Assembly: GCF_004193775.1 (NCBI RefSeq)
Contig: NC_041018.1
Coordinates: forward strand, 34,230,913-34,294,912
Origin: Glycine soja
Taxonomy: Eukaryota > Streptophyta > Magnoliopsida > Fabales > Fabaceae
DNA length: 64,000 nt
Direction of reading: 5' to 3'
Shown here piece by piece: positions 11,712 to 23,070 of the stretch (its first letter is position 1; each line of letters begins with the position of its first letter). The notes under the pieces are model-generated. The model searched no databases. It was not told where the DNA came from and worked only from the letters and a program-made list of their open reading frames with translations. The translations under genes were made by a program, and so were the position numbers.

Positions 11712-12507
11712 TTTGGGATTACATGCATCTTCAGACAAGAAAGTTGGAGGTTCTAATAAAGAATGGTTCAAGGTATTTTTCTTTGTTTTGGAAATTAGAA
11801 TTGAGGATAGGCTAGAGAAACAGAAAATTTCAAGAAACAAGGAAAATGTAGCATAATAAAATATTGTAGAGAGATTCAGAGTATATAATGTAAACCTTGT
11901 GAATCTGTTTAAGTCCCTGGATAAATTTTTTATTTGATGGGACTCATTATTTCTTGTTCTATGTTCACAATCTGTTCCTCAATGTCTGGTAATTCACTTT
12001 ATGATGGTCATTACACTATGAGTTTTATCTATTGTTGATATGGTATGCTTCACCCATATTACAGCTCAAAGGAGACATATATCCTTCTCATACCATTAGG
12101 ATGCCTTCATCTATTTCCTGGTTAGTCATCCTTTTCCTTGTTGGTTGTCTACATGACTTGTATCTTCATTTGGATATTATTGATTTTGACTGACGATTTT
12201 TTGTAATTTATGTTGTGGGTTTCACACTAGTTTGGCATCACTTCAGTTTGATGATCAATACTTTTGGTAAGCTCAATGGATGGATCAGTTAGTATACTCT
12301 TCTGGAAAATTGTTACCTATATCATTTGTCTGCCATTACAAGGCATAGAATGCCAAAAAATTGCAGCAGCATCTCATGATTAGGCAGTTGCACGAATTTG
12401 TTTCTTATATTTAAATTGAAGAGAAATTATTTGTATTTAATGAGCAAAAACTAAGTGTAATTAAAATTCTTTTTTCATGGGAGATTATCTTTATTTTTGT
12501 TCTCCAG

Positions 12508-13197
12508 GTCTTGAATCACCTAGATAATATAGTGATTGACATAAATATAATGACCAATGAAGGCAATATATGTTACCAGAACTTACAAGATAACGAAGAA
12601 AACCATTACCTTGGTAGCCACCATTTCTTGCTGGCTGCATATCATGAGAGAAATTACCTTTTAATGATGGGTTCTTTGTCTTTTCATATGAGACTTTATG
12701 ATCTTCGTCTACTTCAGAGGGGTGTTGTTCAATGTTATGAAGGGCATGTGAATTCTCATACTCATATGCAGATTAGTGTTGATCCATCTGAGAGATTCGT
12801 TATGTCAGGTGGGTGTTGTTCAGTGATGTTATTTATTTAGCATTCTAGAGTCTGAAAATTTTGTCTTTGTCATCTCAGGTGGAGAGGATTGCAAGCTAAA
12901 GTTATGGAGTATCAAGTCTGGTGAACTGCTTTTTGAGGACAAGTTCTCTGATTCAGTTATCTCCATTGTGTGCTATAAAACATATGGACATAGTGAGCAT
13001 GATATCCTCTCAGCCTTTCAGCTTTCAATTTTAAAAATTCTCCTATATTTTGGTTTTCAGATGGTTGCTAATCTTAAAGTGTATTATTTGGTTGTATAGG
13101 TTTTAAAGCAGAAGAGGAAAACCAATACAAGCATGACTCATCTCAGGGTGCATGGCTTGGATCACTTGAAGGACTGTTTTATATGTGCTGGTTATGA
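12508..13197 (+). pseudogene. Captured 3' exons of a DCAF4/WDR21-like WD40 gene
   Basis: Three exon-like blocks with splice signals. Exon A, 12508-12808 (acceptor CTCCAG, donor G|GTGGGT), contains HFLLAAYHERNYLLMMGS, MRLYDLRLLQRG, CYEGHVNSHTHMQ and VDPSERFVMSG. Exon B begins at 12879 after CATCTCAG and joins in phase as GGEDCKLKLWSIKSGELLF. Exon C, 13100-13197, contains DSSQGAWLGSLEGLFYM and ends in TGA. The LYDLR and KLWSIKSGE blocks are WD40 strands, and LYDxR is the DDB1-contact type of motif. Homologues are substrate receptors of CUL4-DDB1 ubiquitin ligases. Only the C-terminal part is here, with introns kept, so genomic DNA rather than mRNA was captured. The exact subfamily is by recollection. 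Confidence 0.65.
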
Positions 13198-13199
13198 GT

Positions 13200-14990
13200 G
13201 TGAAGAGTCTTGCAGCTATAGAATCTGAAGCTAACTAGATGCCCACAATACCTGATAAATACTATGGTTATAGCATATATCTATATATACTCACATGAAG
13301 GTAATCAAATAGCTTGTAGATATATACTCATAGCAAAATTCCCTGTTAAAGGCTCTTTTGGGGATTAAAGCTGATACTAGCAGTAGCACACAACAGAGAT
13401 GACCAATACTTTGTAGAATTAGATAATTATTAAAATGTATAGCTCATGCCAAGCCAATCTGTTTCAATTTCCACCTAGAATTTATAATTGCTTATAGGTG
13501 ATAATAAGAAATTATTTTTTCTGTCTAGCTTATTATTCTTCCTTAAGGTTAATTTGTTGCTGACTGTTCTTTTTGTAACCATGGTAGCTTCATTGAGCAG
13601 GTACATTAAAAATTTTATAAACCTTTTCACGTTAAGGATTTTATCCTTGCTATCAAGTGTCTATAGAGTAGGCTTGTTCTTTTCTTTTATGGTTTTTTAA
13701 TTGAATTTTACTTTCCAAACATTTGATGCAATTCTATTTCTTAATCTTTGTTTAAAACAATCCTCTTTAAAATCCAATTGGTGATTAAATCTTAATTGAC
13801 CCATTTTTGGTAAAAACAACTTTCATGTTTCTATCATTTGTAAATGCTCAAAATCATTGTCCTCTCTTATTTGGTTAGCAAGTTCATAAATCCAGACTTT
13901 AGAGCAGTTGGAATGCGACACCTTTCTGCTTTTGACCACACACTATACCTCTGCATATGTAAAGGATTTACAAAAAAACCAAAATATTGTTCTGCTGATA
14001 TTGTGGTTAATTAACTGGTTAATTAAGTAACCTCAAAAAAGATATTATGGTTAACAAGTTAAGTGCTTAATTACCAAAATATTGTCCACCATCACCACCA
14101 CAACAACAATAATACTAATTATATTATTATGCTTTCAATTCTCTTCTACCTGAGTTTTTTCCTTCATGAAAACAATCGAAATTGGAGAAATAATAGTTGT
14201 GAAACATGCTTTAAACATTAGAGTTATTACCTGTTCTATCAAACTCGACTCAGATTGGCTTGGGAATCAATCAACTAATCAATTTAAATCACTAAATGAA
14301 TCAGCCATGTCATAGATCCAATGTGATCCCATTTGACTCTACAAGTTTAGAGGTTAAACCAGTGACTTGTTGACTCAGCTGGTTATGCACTTGGGTTTTT
14401 TTTTATCAATTTATAACTAACATTATTCTTACAATGTGGTTCTTTTTGGAATAAAAGATTATATATTAGAGAAATATTAATATTGTGTGAAGGTGATGGT
14501 GACAATGGAAATGATTGATAGCTAGCTATTGTGTGAAGCAAAGCCTTTAAATTTATGGCCATGATACTATTGTTTCACTGTGGAAGTTTTTTTTTTTTTG
14601 TTCACTTCTGCTGTAACAGAAAAAGAGATTAACACTAAAGAAAAGAATCTTGATCCTGTTTTGGGTTTGAATGCTGGTACCTATACAAATAAAACTAAAT
14701 GCTTATGAAAATCTAGTTACAAGATGTAATGATGCATACATTTGCAAATTTTGATACTTGATGCCATTCTTTTGTTATATAATAATAACCTTTTTATTCT
14801 GGATGTGTCCTAATTTATGGTTTAATTATGTAGATTCATTATTTTTTTGACACTCAAGATTTCTTAGATATGTGTGAATTACGAAGTCGAGCTTAGTGTG
14901 ATGATTTTTTTATCTCTCACTGTAGCCTATCTATTCCCTAGCAGCTTAAGTCCTGAGATTCTAGAAGGTTTACTAAGATCAGGTTTGCAA
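13200..14990. other. CACTA interior, no gene seen
   Basis: AT-rich filler with no consistent protein sense. The open frame at 13488-13700 is hydrophobic, low-complexity T-rich sequence without a family pattern. It may be intronic material of captured genes. Confidence 0.5.
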
Positions 14991-15513
14991 TGATACGGCA
15001 TGTAGATGTCACAATGGATCAGGTTTGGGGATGGCTTTCATGTCTGCAAGGTAAGAATCTCATTGCTAATCAAATAGTTTTTCAAGAGCTGATGATATAG
15101 CTTCTTTTTTTATTGCTACTTTGGTAAGATATTTAATGCATTTGAGTGTCCTCTTAAAGTAAACTAATATGCATGTTAACTAGCAACTAGTAATAATTAT
15201 AACTGGGATGGACAATTTTTCAACCCGATTAAAAAAAATATAATTTTTTTAAAAATATTACAAGTTATAGGTATATCATGTCTTAAAACATGATTTTAGA
15301 ACTACAATTTTATTAGAAATGATTTCTAATCAAACATCATGTACCAACTTTGTTTGAGGAGCATTGGTCTTGTTATGCATTCGAGCCCAAGGACAAAATT
15401 TTGTATTTGTTAGATTCGATACATGATAAATTCTCAACTAGCAAGAGGTAATAAATTCTCAACTAACAAAATTTTGTACCATTGTTCTCATGTTTATCTT
15501 GTGCCATATTCAG

Positions 15514-16059
15514 GCACTACATCTGTTGGATATGTTGAAGAAAGAGGAAGAGATGCTTTCTTCTGTTAAGGATAGACAATCCAAGGTAGTACAATGCTTG
15601 GTGTGTCAAATACTTCATGAAGCACTGTTGTGTGTACCCTAGTCAGTAAGTTGTGGACCTGTTGCTATTATTTTACATTGATAATAGTATTACACTGGAA
15701 ATCTTTATTTGTTGAGTTGAAAGTTAAAACTTTAAGAAATGTTATGAAGTAGCAGAGATTGATACTTAACTAACTTTGTTAAGAGATCATAGCATGTTTC
15801 TCAAGCTAATTCTAGAATCTCAGGCCAAATGTAGCATATATAATTAAATATAATAGACAGGTTCTATTTTAAAAAGGAACAGGAAATTGTACATTTTTGC
15901 CGACTTTATTTGGTTTTATTTATTGTTTCTTGTGATTTTTCCATGTTTTAGGATGGGGATAAGGAGTTCTCTAAGGATGTTCTTGATGAACGTGCCAAGA
16001 AAGCAGAAGCTTGGCATCGTGATTCTGCAGTTCGTGCACAGTACACTAAGCCATCGTGA
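15514..16059 (+). pseudogene. Captured exon pair, unrecognised acidic helical protein
   Basis: Two exon-like blocks in compatible phase 0. Exon 15514-15585 (after TTCAG, before GTAGT) gives 24 codons including DMLKKEEEMLSSVKDRQSK. Exon 15952-16059 (after TTTTAG) continues DGDKEFSKDVLDERAKKAEA and ends at TGA. Both are charged and helical. A direct repeat of CCATCGTGATTCTGCAGTTC next to the stop (about 16009-16070) suggests a small duplication made the stop. The family is not recognised. Splice borders and frame agreement argue for a captured host gene fragment. Confidence 0.5.
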
Positions 16060-16875
16060 TTCTGCAGTTCTATGATTTGATGAACAGAATCCCATCATTC
16101 TAATATAACTATGTAACACTAGAGGTGATGAGTTCAATCCCTCTCCTCCATATTTAAACTGGGAAAAAAAGATGTAGGTAAATTAAAGAAAATAAATTCT
16201 GTAAAGAAAAATTAATTTATATTTTTTTAGAACAAAACCAAACACATTCATATCATATATAATTGGATATCTAAATTAAAAAGATTTCAAAATCTAAAAT
16301 GTAAAACCAATTACTTTTTTAAAACTAATCCTTTTAGAATCTAATCCAATGCAACCATATTACATTTAATTGGATTTCTAAACATAAAGGGTAAAAGCTA
16401 ATGAGATTTTAAATATCAAGTCTTTTTAATTTTTTAGTATTTTTCTTGATGCTTCGTGCCATTTATATGAAGTTCATCCTTTGCTGCAAATATTAAATTG
16501 AGCAGTATGATTCCAAGAAATTAAACAACAATTTTTCTTTACATAGAGTTTCAAATTCCAACCACCTCTTAACAAATATATTGGATTTTAGATCTCATCC
16601 TCATGTCTTGATATTGCAAGCCTAGGGAGTATGCTTCATTTAAATTAGCATTTTTGTTGGTCATTTCTTTCCTTAGTAGCTCGTCATGTTGTTTTTAATT
16701 AGTTATCTTTTTTAACTGATCTTTTATGTTACATGTGATATTTTAGTCATATATATTTCTTATATTAATATCATACACTTAATTTTTTAGTCTTTCATCC
16801 TCAACGATGCAAAGAATTCATCATTGTTCTTATTGTATAAATCTATTAGAATCTGATTCTTTATTCCCCCTGCAG

Positions 16876-16947
16876 GTTTATGTCAACAAAAGTCGGGAGG
16901 AGTTGATAGGCCACAATGGTCCACATTTAGTCATGTTAACTACTCAG
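16876..16947 (+). pseudogene. Captured exon, unrecognised
   Basis: A 72-nt block between an acceptor CCCCTGCAG and a donor CAG|GTTCTC, open in phase 0 (VYVNKSREELIGHNGPHLVM). It is flanked by AT-rich intron-like sequence. It may belong to the same source gene as the neighbouring exon-like blocks at 15.5-16.1 and 18.0 kb, since all lie in phase 0 on one strand; unproven. Confidence 0.4.
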
Positions 16948-18007
16948 GTTCTCTTTCATGCACATTTGGTAGCAAGGTGAGTAATAATTGTGATGGCTCT
17001 GTTTTGGATACTAGTGAATTAGAAAAGGTTTCGTTGGAAGCTATCGTACTAATAGTCATTCTAATAAAAGCTATAAAACACTTAGTTACTTCTTGAAGTT
17101 GAATTTATAACTGTCAATAAGTTTAGTTTCTAACATTCCAAGGTTGTCATTTACATTTCTCATCTCTTTACCATTTTCTCCTTCTTCCCTATTTATCTTC
17201 TGTCAAAGACACCCTTATTCTTAAAATTGTTACCATTTTATAAATTATTGAATGTTGATGAATTCAATGTGTATTTTCTCTTTTAAATTTATAGGTTCTA
17301 AATTTAAAATTTAAGCACCCTGCCTATATATGGTTTCATACTTAGGTTCCCTGCTGATTATAAAAAAAATCATTATTTTTGTTTTTAACTACTAAATGAC
17401 ATTGGCAATTATTTTAATCCTAAAATTATAAAACTAAAGATTAAAATAATTTATGTTAATCCATGCAGAAGAGATATTCACGTTTAATTTTGTCTTGAAC
17501 CGGGATTACTTTTGGAAGAAGATATCTATAGTTATATACGGAACCAAACAATAATAATTGACGTTTGATAATTTTAATGATTGAAATAATAATTTTATAA
17601 TTTTAAAGACTAAATTAATTAATGATTGAAATAATAATTGGCATTTGTGAACTTGTTTTCTGAAAAAAAAAATTGTTCAGTTATTTGTGAGAGGTCCTTG
17701 ACTTCTTCAATTGGTGGTCCCACAGGGCCTGCTTCAAAATTTCATTCGATCATTTTTCACTTGTTGAACCAACCAGACCTTAATTAACATGAACTAATAA
17801 TTAATATATACTAGAAAACACAGATCATTTTTCAGTTTTCTTTTTTTAGAATGATATTTGTTGCATTTTTTTTCCTCCTAGGTTCATATTTTGTGATGAT
17901 GGCAGGATTGCCAAGCTTACATATGTGTTCAACATCTTCTATTCTCACATTCAGTAGCTTGTCTATATTTTATGAATTTATGATTTTAATCTTTCTATTA
18001 TTTCCAG

Positions 18008-18064
18008 GATACTATCTTGGAACTTGAGTTTGAAGGTGTCAAAAAGAAAATCACTATGCTTCAG
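18008..18064 (+). pseudogene. Captured exon, unrecognised
   Basis: A 57-nt block between TTTCCAG and CAG|GTTTCT, open in phase 0 (DTILELEFEGVKKKITMLQ). The solo LTR at 18119 landed in the following intron, only 55 bp downstream. The next exon-like block of the same style is at 20106. Confidence 0.4.
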
Positions 18065-18118
18065 GTTTCTAGCCATTTATTTTGTTCATCACTTAATTGT
18101 AGTTGCTTCATTAAAGTA

Positions 18119-19183
18119 TGTTAAACAAGTGGCCTCAGATATCTTAAGAAGGAAGGGGGGGTTGAATTAAGATATCACAATCTTTTCATAATTAAAAATT
18201 CTATTTCGATTTAAACCAAAATCCCAAGATTCCTTTTAAAATGAACTACTAAATAATTATGCAAATTAATCTTACTGAATAGAAACAATAAGCAATAAGT
18301 AATAAACAATAAAAGAATTTAAGGGAAGAAAGATTGCAAACTCAGATTTATACTAGTTCGACCACACCCTTGTGCTTACGTCTAGTCCCCCAAGCAACCC
18401 GTTTGAGAGTTCCATTATCTTGCAAAAGTCCTTTACAAGTTCTGAACCACACAAGGACAACCCTTCCTTTGTGTTCAGATTTCTTTATAACAAGAGACCA
18501 TCAGTCTCTTAATCCCTTTTCAGAAATAAGATGAAGAGAAGAAGAAATCTCTCTTGAAAGAGATATATTGAACAATTGAGCACTCAAATAATTCCTTATT
18601 GAATTGCAAGTGTATTGGCCAAGGAATTTTTTAAGAGGATAAGACAATTTTTGCTTTTGAGAGAATAAGACTTTTTGTTCTGAAAAACTCTTAGCAAATT
18701 TGTGTTCCAAGTCACATATAAATAGACCTTTGATGGCCATTCAAAAACCTTTTGGACAAATGTGACTCTTAGAAATTATTTTCTGAAATTCTCCTCTGGT
18801 AATCGATTACAGGCTTTAAAATTTGAATTAAAACATTCAATAACTGCTGGTAATCGATTACCATCCATATGTAATCGATTACACAGTGTAAAATTTGAAT
18901 TCAAATTTCTAATAGTTGTTATAAATCATTTTGGCCACTGGTAATCGATTACATCCTCTGGTAATCGATTACCAGAGAGTAAATCTTTTGAAAAAGACAT
19001 TTTAACTTAAATTTCTTGGCCAAACCTCTTGCTGTTTCAATTTGGAATTCCCTCCCTAAATCACTAGAGATCTTCTTGATGATGTATCTTGAATCTCTTG
19101 GATTTTTGTCTTGATCTTAACTTGAGAAGCGCATGTTCATATGACATCATCAAAACACCAAAGTCAAAATCTTTGCTTCTACA
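18119..19183 (-). mobile_element. Solo copia LTR, 1065 bp, nested in the CACTA element
   Basis: Plus-strand ends are TGTTAAACAAG and GCTTCTACA, with a perfect 5-bp duplication AAGTA at 18114-18118 and 19184-19188. Its outer text (GTGGCCTCAGATATCTTAAG, AAGGGGGGGTTGAATT) is the 3' end of a common soybean-type copia LTR read on the minus strand. Five TAATCGATTA palindromes lie at about 18800-18975. No internal region is present. Confidence 0.85.
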
Positions 19184-19189
19184 AAGTAT

Positions 19190-20100
19190 TGGTACTCCTT
19201 ATGATTATCCTACATTACAACTTCCTTGTGTGTACTTTTAGTATTTATTTTATTCACACAGTTAGCTTTGTTTATTTATTTTTCAATATAGATGTATTGG
19301 CTATATGGTGAAATCAAGTTTACAAGTGCAATTTAAACTTGATTTCAAAAAGAATCATAACCTAAGTAGGTTGAAATAGAAGAAATGTGTCATTCCCTTC
19401 CAGTTCATAGTTGTTAATCATTAATGACTGAGCTGACAAATACAAGGTTTCTAATCTATAGATTCTTAGGATGTGTGTGTTTGAGTTATAGCCTTTAATT
19501 TTAAGAAACTACTTATAATATGTGATATTGAGAGAGCACCAGTCCCCATGGATAAAATGAGATGAAACTTACTTTTCGACCAATATATTTTAAATGTTTT
19601 TTTTTTTACCTCAATGTGCATTACTTCATGAGGTGTACAAGTTCCTATTACTCTAAGTCTGCTTCAATCATAAATGTTTCAATCATAAATGTAGACTGTT
19701 CTTGCTTAAGAGATAATATAATAATTAAAGGTTAAATATGATTAGTGAAACTAAAATTGAATCTTTTAAGTAAAGTTTTAGATTTAAATATTGTGGGTAA
19801 CAAAATATGATTAAAAATTACGAAAAATTTTCTTTTGTTTGTAGATGTTGTGCCTTATTCAGCTCACATCCCATCCTATGCTGATATTTGGGGATGGGTC
19901 ATGGTAAATATTACTGATAATTAATTTCAAGTTCTTCTTTAGTATTGTGTATTATGTATGTTAAGATATATGTGATAAGAAAAGGGGGCACAAAATTAAG
20001 ATATATGTACCTTGAGACAAATTTAGCATACAGAACCATATAAAATTAAGGTGTCATGCATGGATATTATTGCTAAGACTTTTTTTGGTCTTTGGAATGT
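19190..20100. other. CACTA interior, no gene seen
   Basis: AT-rich sequence lacking coding sense on either strand, probably intron of the captured gene between the exon-like blocks at 18008 and 20106. Confidence 0.5.
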
Positions 20101-20105
20101 AACAG

Positions 20106-20242
20106 GCTTCAGATTCTCCATTAGACTTGAGTGCAGAAGAACTAGACCTCAGAATGAGACATAGGATTAAGGAGGAGAATGGATATCTTGATGGGAAAAC
20201 ATTCACATCAGTCTCAACTTTGAGCAAAACTGTTCGCAACTC
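20106..20242 (+). pseudogene. Captured exon, unrecognised charged protein
   Basis: A 137-nt block between AACAG and a strong donor GTAAGTGG. Open frame: SPLDLSAEELDLRMRHRIKE, then NGYLDGKTFTSVSTLSKTV. It is charged and protein-like, with proper splice borders. Family not recognised. It is the last captured exon before the right subterminal repeats. Confidence 0.45.
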
Positions 20243-20612
20243 GTAAGTGGAACTTAGTTCTATTCTATATCCTCTTGCAATTGCATTTATTAGCCTATGA
20301 TATTTTGTTCTGGACACACATTGGACACTATTGATAGGCTGGACAATGAAACTCAAATATATATAAATCTTTTTTTATAATTAACTAAATACACCATCAA
20401 TAACCTAATTAAACTATTTATTTGGTTCTTATTTGCATTTTAAGTTTTAGTCCTTAACTATGTTTCCATTGCCACTAAATCTTCCCCCCAATGATATTGA
20501 ATTTAGTAATTACTAGTTAGTTTTTAGAAATATTTTTTAATGAAATGACTATGCCACCAATTTTTATGTCATCATAATTCTTGCTTTCAAAAAGCAAAAA
20601 AATTTAATAATT

Positions 20613-20990
20613 CTACATCGGTTTAGGCCACACCCGATGTAGAATGTCCAACATTCTACATCGGTTATTAGGACAACCGATGTTGAATGCTTCATCGTGG
20701 GATAGAAATCTACGATGGTTCAAGACACACTCGATGTAGATGTTGACCATTCTACATCGGTTATTAAAACAACCGATGTAGAAATCTGTCATTCTAAGAC
20801 GGGTTTAGAGACCAACCCGTCTTAGAATGGGCAGACTTCTACATCGGTTGTCCTAATAACCGATGTAGAATGTCAGAAATCTACAACGGTTGCTCAACCG
20901 TCATCGTAGGACAACGTGTTTCAACATCTCCAGCTACAACAATGCGTGATAACTGATGTAGAAAGACACCGATAACCGATGTAGAAAACC
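20613..20990. repeat. Right subterminal inverted units of the CACTA element
   Basis: At least seven hairpin units with the core CTACATCGGTT...AACCGATGTAG and relatives (CTAAGACGGG...CCCGTCTTAG at about 20790-20830; CTACAACGGTTG...CAACCGTCATCGTAG), spaced about 40-80 bp up to the terminus. Far denser than the left end. Confidence 0.8.
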
Positions 20991-21005
20991 TATTTTTTAG
21001 TAGTG

Positions 21006-22035
21006 AAGGATAATTTTTTATGGAGGGTTAGGTCCAAGCTTGGTATTATGCTGAAGATTAACAAATTAACCTTCATCTATTCAAGAAGGAGGTTTGCTAA
21101 GATTTGTGTTGAGATTGATTTGGGGAAGAAATTGGTGTCACAAATCAATACGTTGGGTCATATCATTAACCTAGAACATATGTGAAGGCCTTCATTATAT
21201 TTGCTTTAACTGTGGCAGATTTGGCCATAAGCAAAACCAATGTTCAAAGGTAGTTCAAGAGATGCCCTTAAGAATTTTGCAAATAAGGATTAATTGATAG
21301 CCACTATGGAGGTGGAGGGTGCACCCTAAAAAGTTGTGAATGAAGACTAGGGATGATTCGCAGAAGATAACGAAAGATACAAACACTTATGGGAGGTTAG
21401 GTTCTATAGGGTGTATGGACCATGGGTGATGGTTAGAAAAGGTAACGATAGGGCAAACAAATAGTGGTACATGTGGATGTGAATGATGAAAGGGAGTCCA
21501 ATCACATTAAAAAGTAGAATATTTTGATTAGAGGAAATAATTGAATGGTTGTGAAAGTCAAAAACAACCTAGGAGTGAAGAATACTCAACCCCAACAAGG
21601 AAAAAAGGGCTTGAGTCAAGCCAAAATTACTAAGAAAAATAGGTTGAAGCATGTGAACCATATGATAGTTAAGAAACACATGAGAATGTGATAAAGGCAA
21701 ATTAGGTAAGCTTAGGGGCCAAGAGTAAGAATATTGTATTTGGGCCAAAATTGGACCAAGCCACTAACACAACTTTAGTCCTTTGTGCTCTCAAAGTTGT
21801 TAACTATGTTCAATGCTCTAATTTAGGCCCAATGTCTATGAACCATGACCGTTCTACCCATGTAGTGTATCCTGATAATGAAACTCGAGAGTTTGCTGAA
21901 GCAATACGTAGCCATTTGGACCCAAGTTTGACTTCTTCAAATTCGATTCAAGGGGTGAGCCAAGGACATGTGTTAAGTAATTATGATGATTTGAACATAA
22001 CTTCTAGGGATGTCAATCCCACCAACCAACCATAG
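21006..22035 (+). pseudogene. LINE ORF1, second part
   Basis: Resumes directly after the CACTA target duplication. It contains NFLWRVRSKLGIMLKINK, RRRFAKICVEIDLGKKLV and, after a stop at 21183, a degenerate CCHC-type knuckle region. These are the conserved C-terminal DUF4283/zinc-knuckle blocks of plant LINE ORF1. The tail (21751-22035) is a Ser/Asn-rich segment typical of the poorly conserved ORF1 C-terminus. Frameshifts lie between 21183 and 21751. It abuts ORF2, whose first Met codon is at about 22040. Confidence 0.75.
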
Positions 22036-23070
22036 TATCAATGAATCTCATATGTTGGAATTATAAGGGTGTAGGTATGAAGCGGTTTAAAGGTCTCATG
22101 AGTGACCTGATTAAGGAGCATGATGTTGGTCTTCTTTGTCTGCTAGAAACTCATTCAAGTGGGGATAAAGAAACAAAATTTGTTCAAGGGTTTTTAATTG
22201 GATAGTTATTACTTCGTTGATGCCCATGGCCTTGTGGGAGGCATTTGGTGCATGTAGAACTATTTATCTTGGAAGGTTTAAGTGTTGGAGAGCTCTAAAC
22301 AATGCCTCAGTCTTGTAATGGAGCATGATCAAAAGTTTTAGAATATCACCCTCGTTTATGCAAATCCTCATTCTCAATTCCATATTGAAAACTTTCGAGG
22401 GATTTAATGTGTATAGCAGAGCATATTTCTTCCCCCCGGTACCTTATGGGGGATTTTAACGTTGTGATTCGAGACTTTGAAAGAAGTTGGAGTCTTTAAC
22501 ATGGCTTCTGCTCGGGGAGAAAATGCCTTTCGCAACTGTGTTATAGAGTCTGATCTCTTGGATATTGGTTATTGAGGTTCTTCTTTTACATGGTGAAGAG
22601 GGAACTTGTTTGAAAGATTGGATCATGTGCTTGCTTCTATGGATTGAAGGATCACTTTTCCACAAGCAACTTTTTACTATCTTAAGTATGATCATTGTCT
22701 TCTTCTTTTAAATCTAAATCCTATCACTAAAAGGAGGGAGGATATGTCCTTTTAGGTTTGAATCTGCATGGACCACCCATGGGTATTGTTCGACGTTGGT
22801 CATAAAAGAATGGAAATATATTGTGCTTTTGGAACCAATGCATTTATCACTTCCAAAATGCCTTGAAAGAGTGGAATTCTACTCTTTGGAAACATCTTTT
22901 ATGCCAAAAATAGACTGCTTAGGCGACTCGATGGGATTGCCAAGAAGCTATATCAAGGTCCAAGCCCTTTTTCTGGAAAAACTCTAACATGATCTTTGGG
23001 AGGATTATGATCAAATTCTCGCCAAGGAGTAGCTCTTATGGTTTCAAAAGTCTCGTTGCAAATGGATTTA

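Larger units (their letters stand above)
10804..21005. mobile_element. CACTA (En/Spm) transposon carrying captured exons, 10,202 bp
   Basis: The left end reads CAGTACTAGAAG, a CACTACTAGAA-type terminus with its third base changed. The right end reads TTTTTTAGTAGTG, whose complement is CACTACTAAAAAA. A perfect 3-bp duplication, AAG, flanks it (10801-10803 and 21006-21008), and both flanks are the same LINE ORF1. Subterminal regions at about 10836-11005 and 20613-20990 are packed with short inverted units, as CACTA elements are. No transposase sense was found, so it looks non-autonomous. The interior holds intron-bearing host gene fragments and a nested solo LTR. It is related in type to the Tgm elements of soybean, but family membership is not shown here. 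Confidence 0.85.

Noticed and set aside
20613..20990. Regularly spaced short palindromes suggesting a CRISPR-like array
   Set aside because: Units vary in sequence and spacing, and they lie at a CACTA terminus in plant nuclear DNA.
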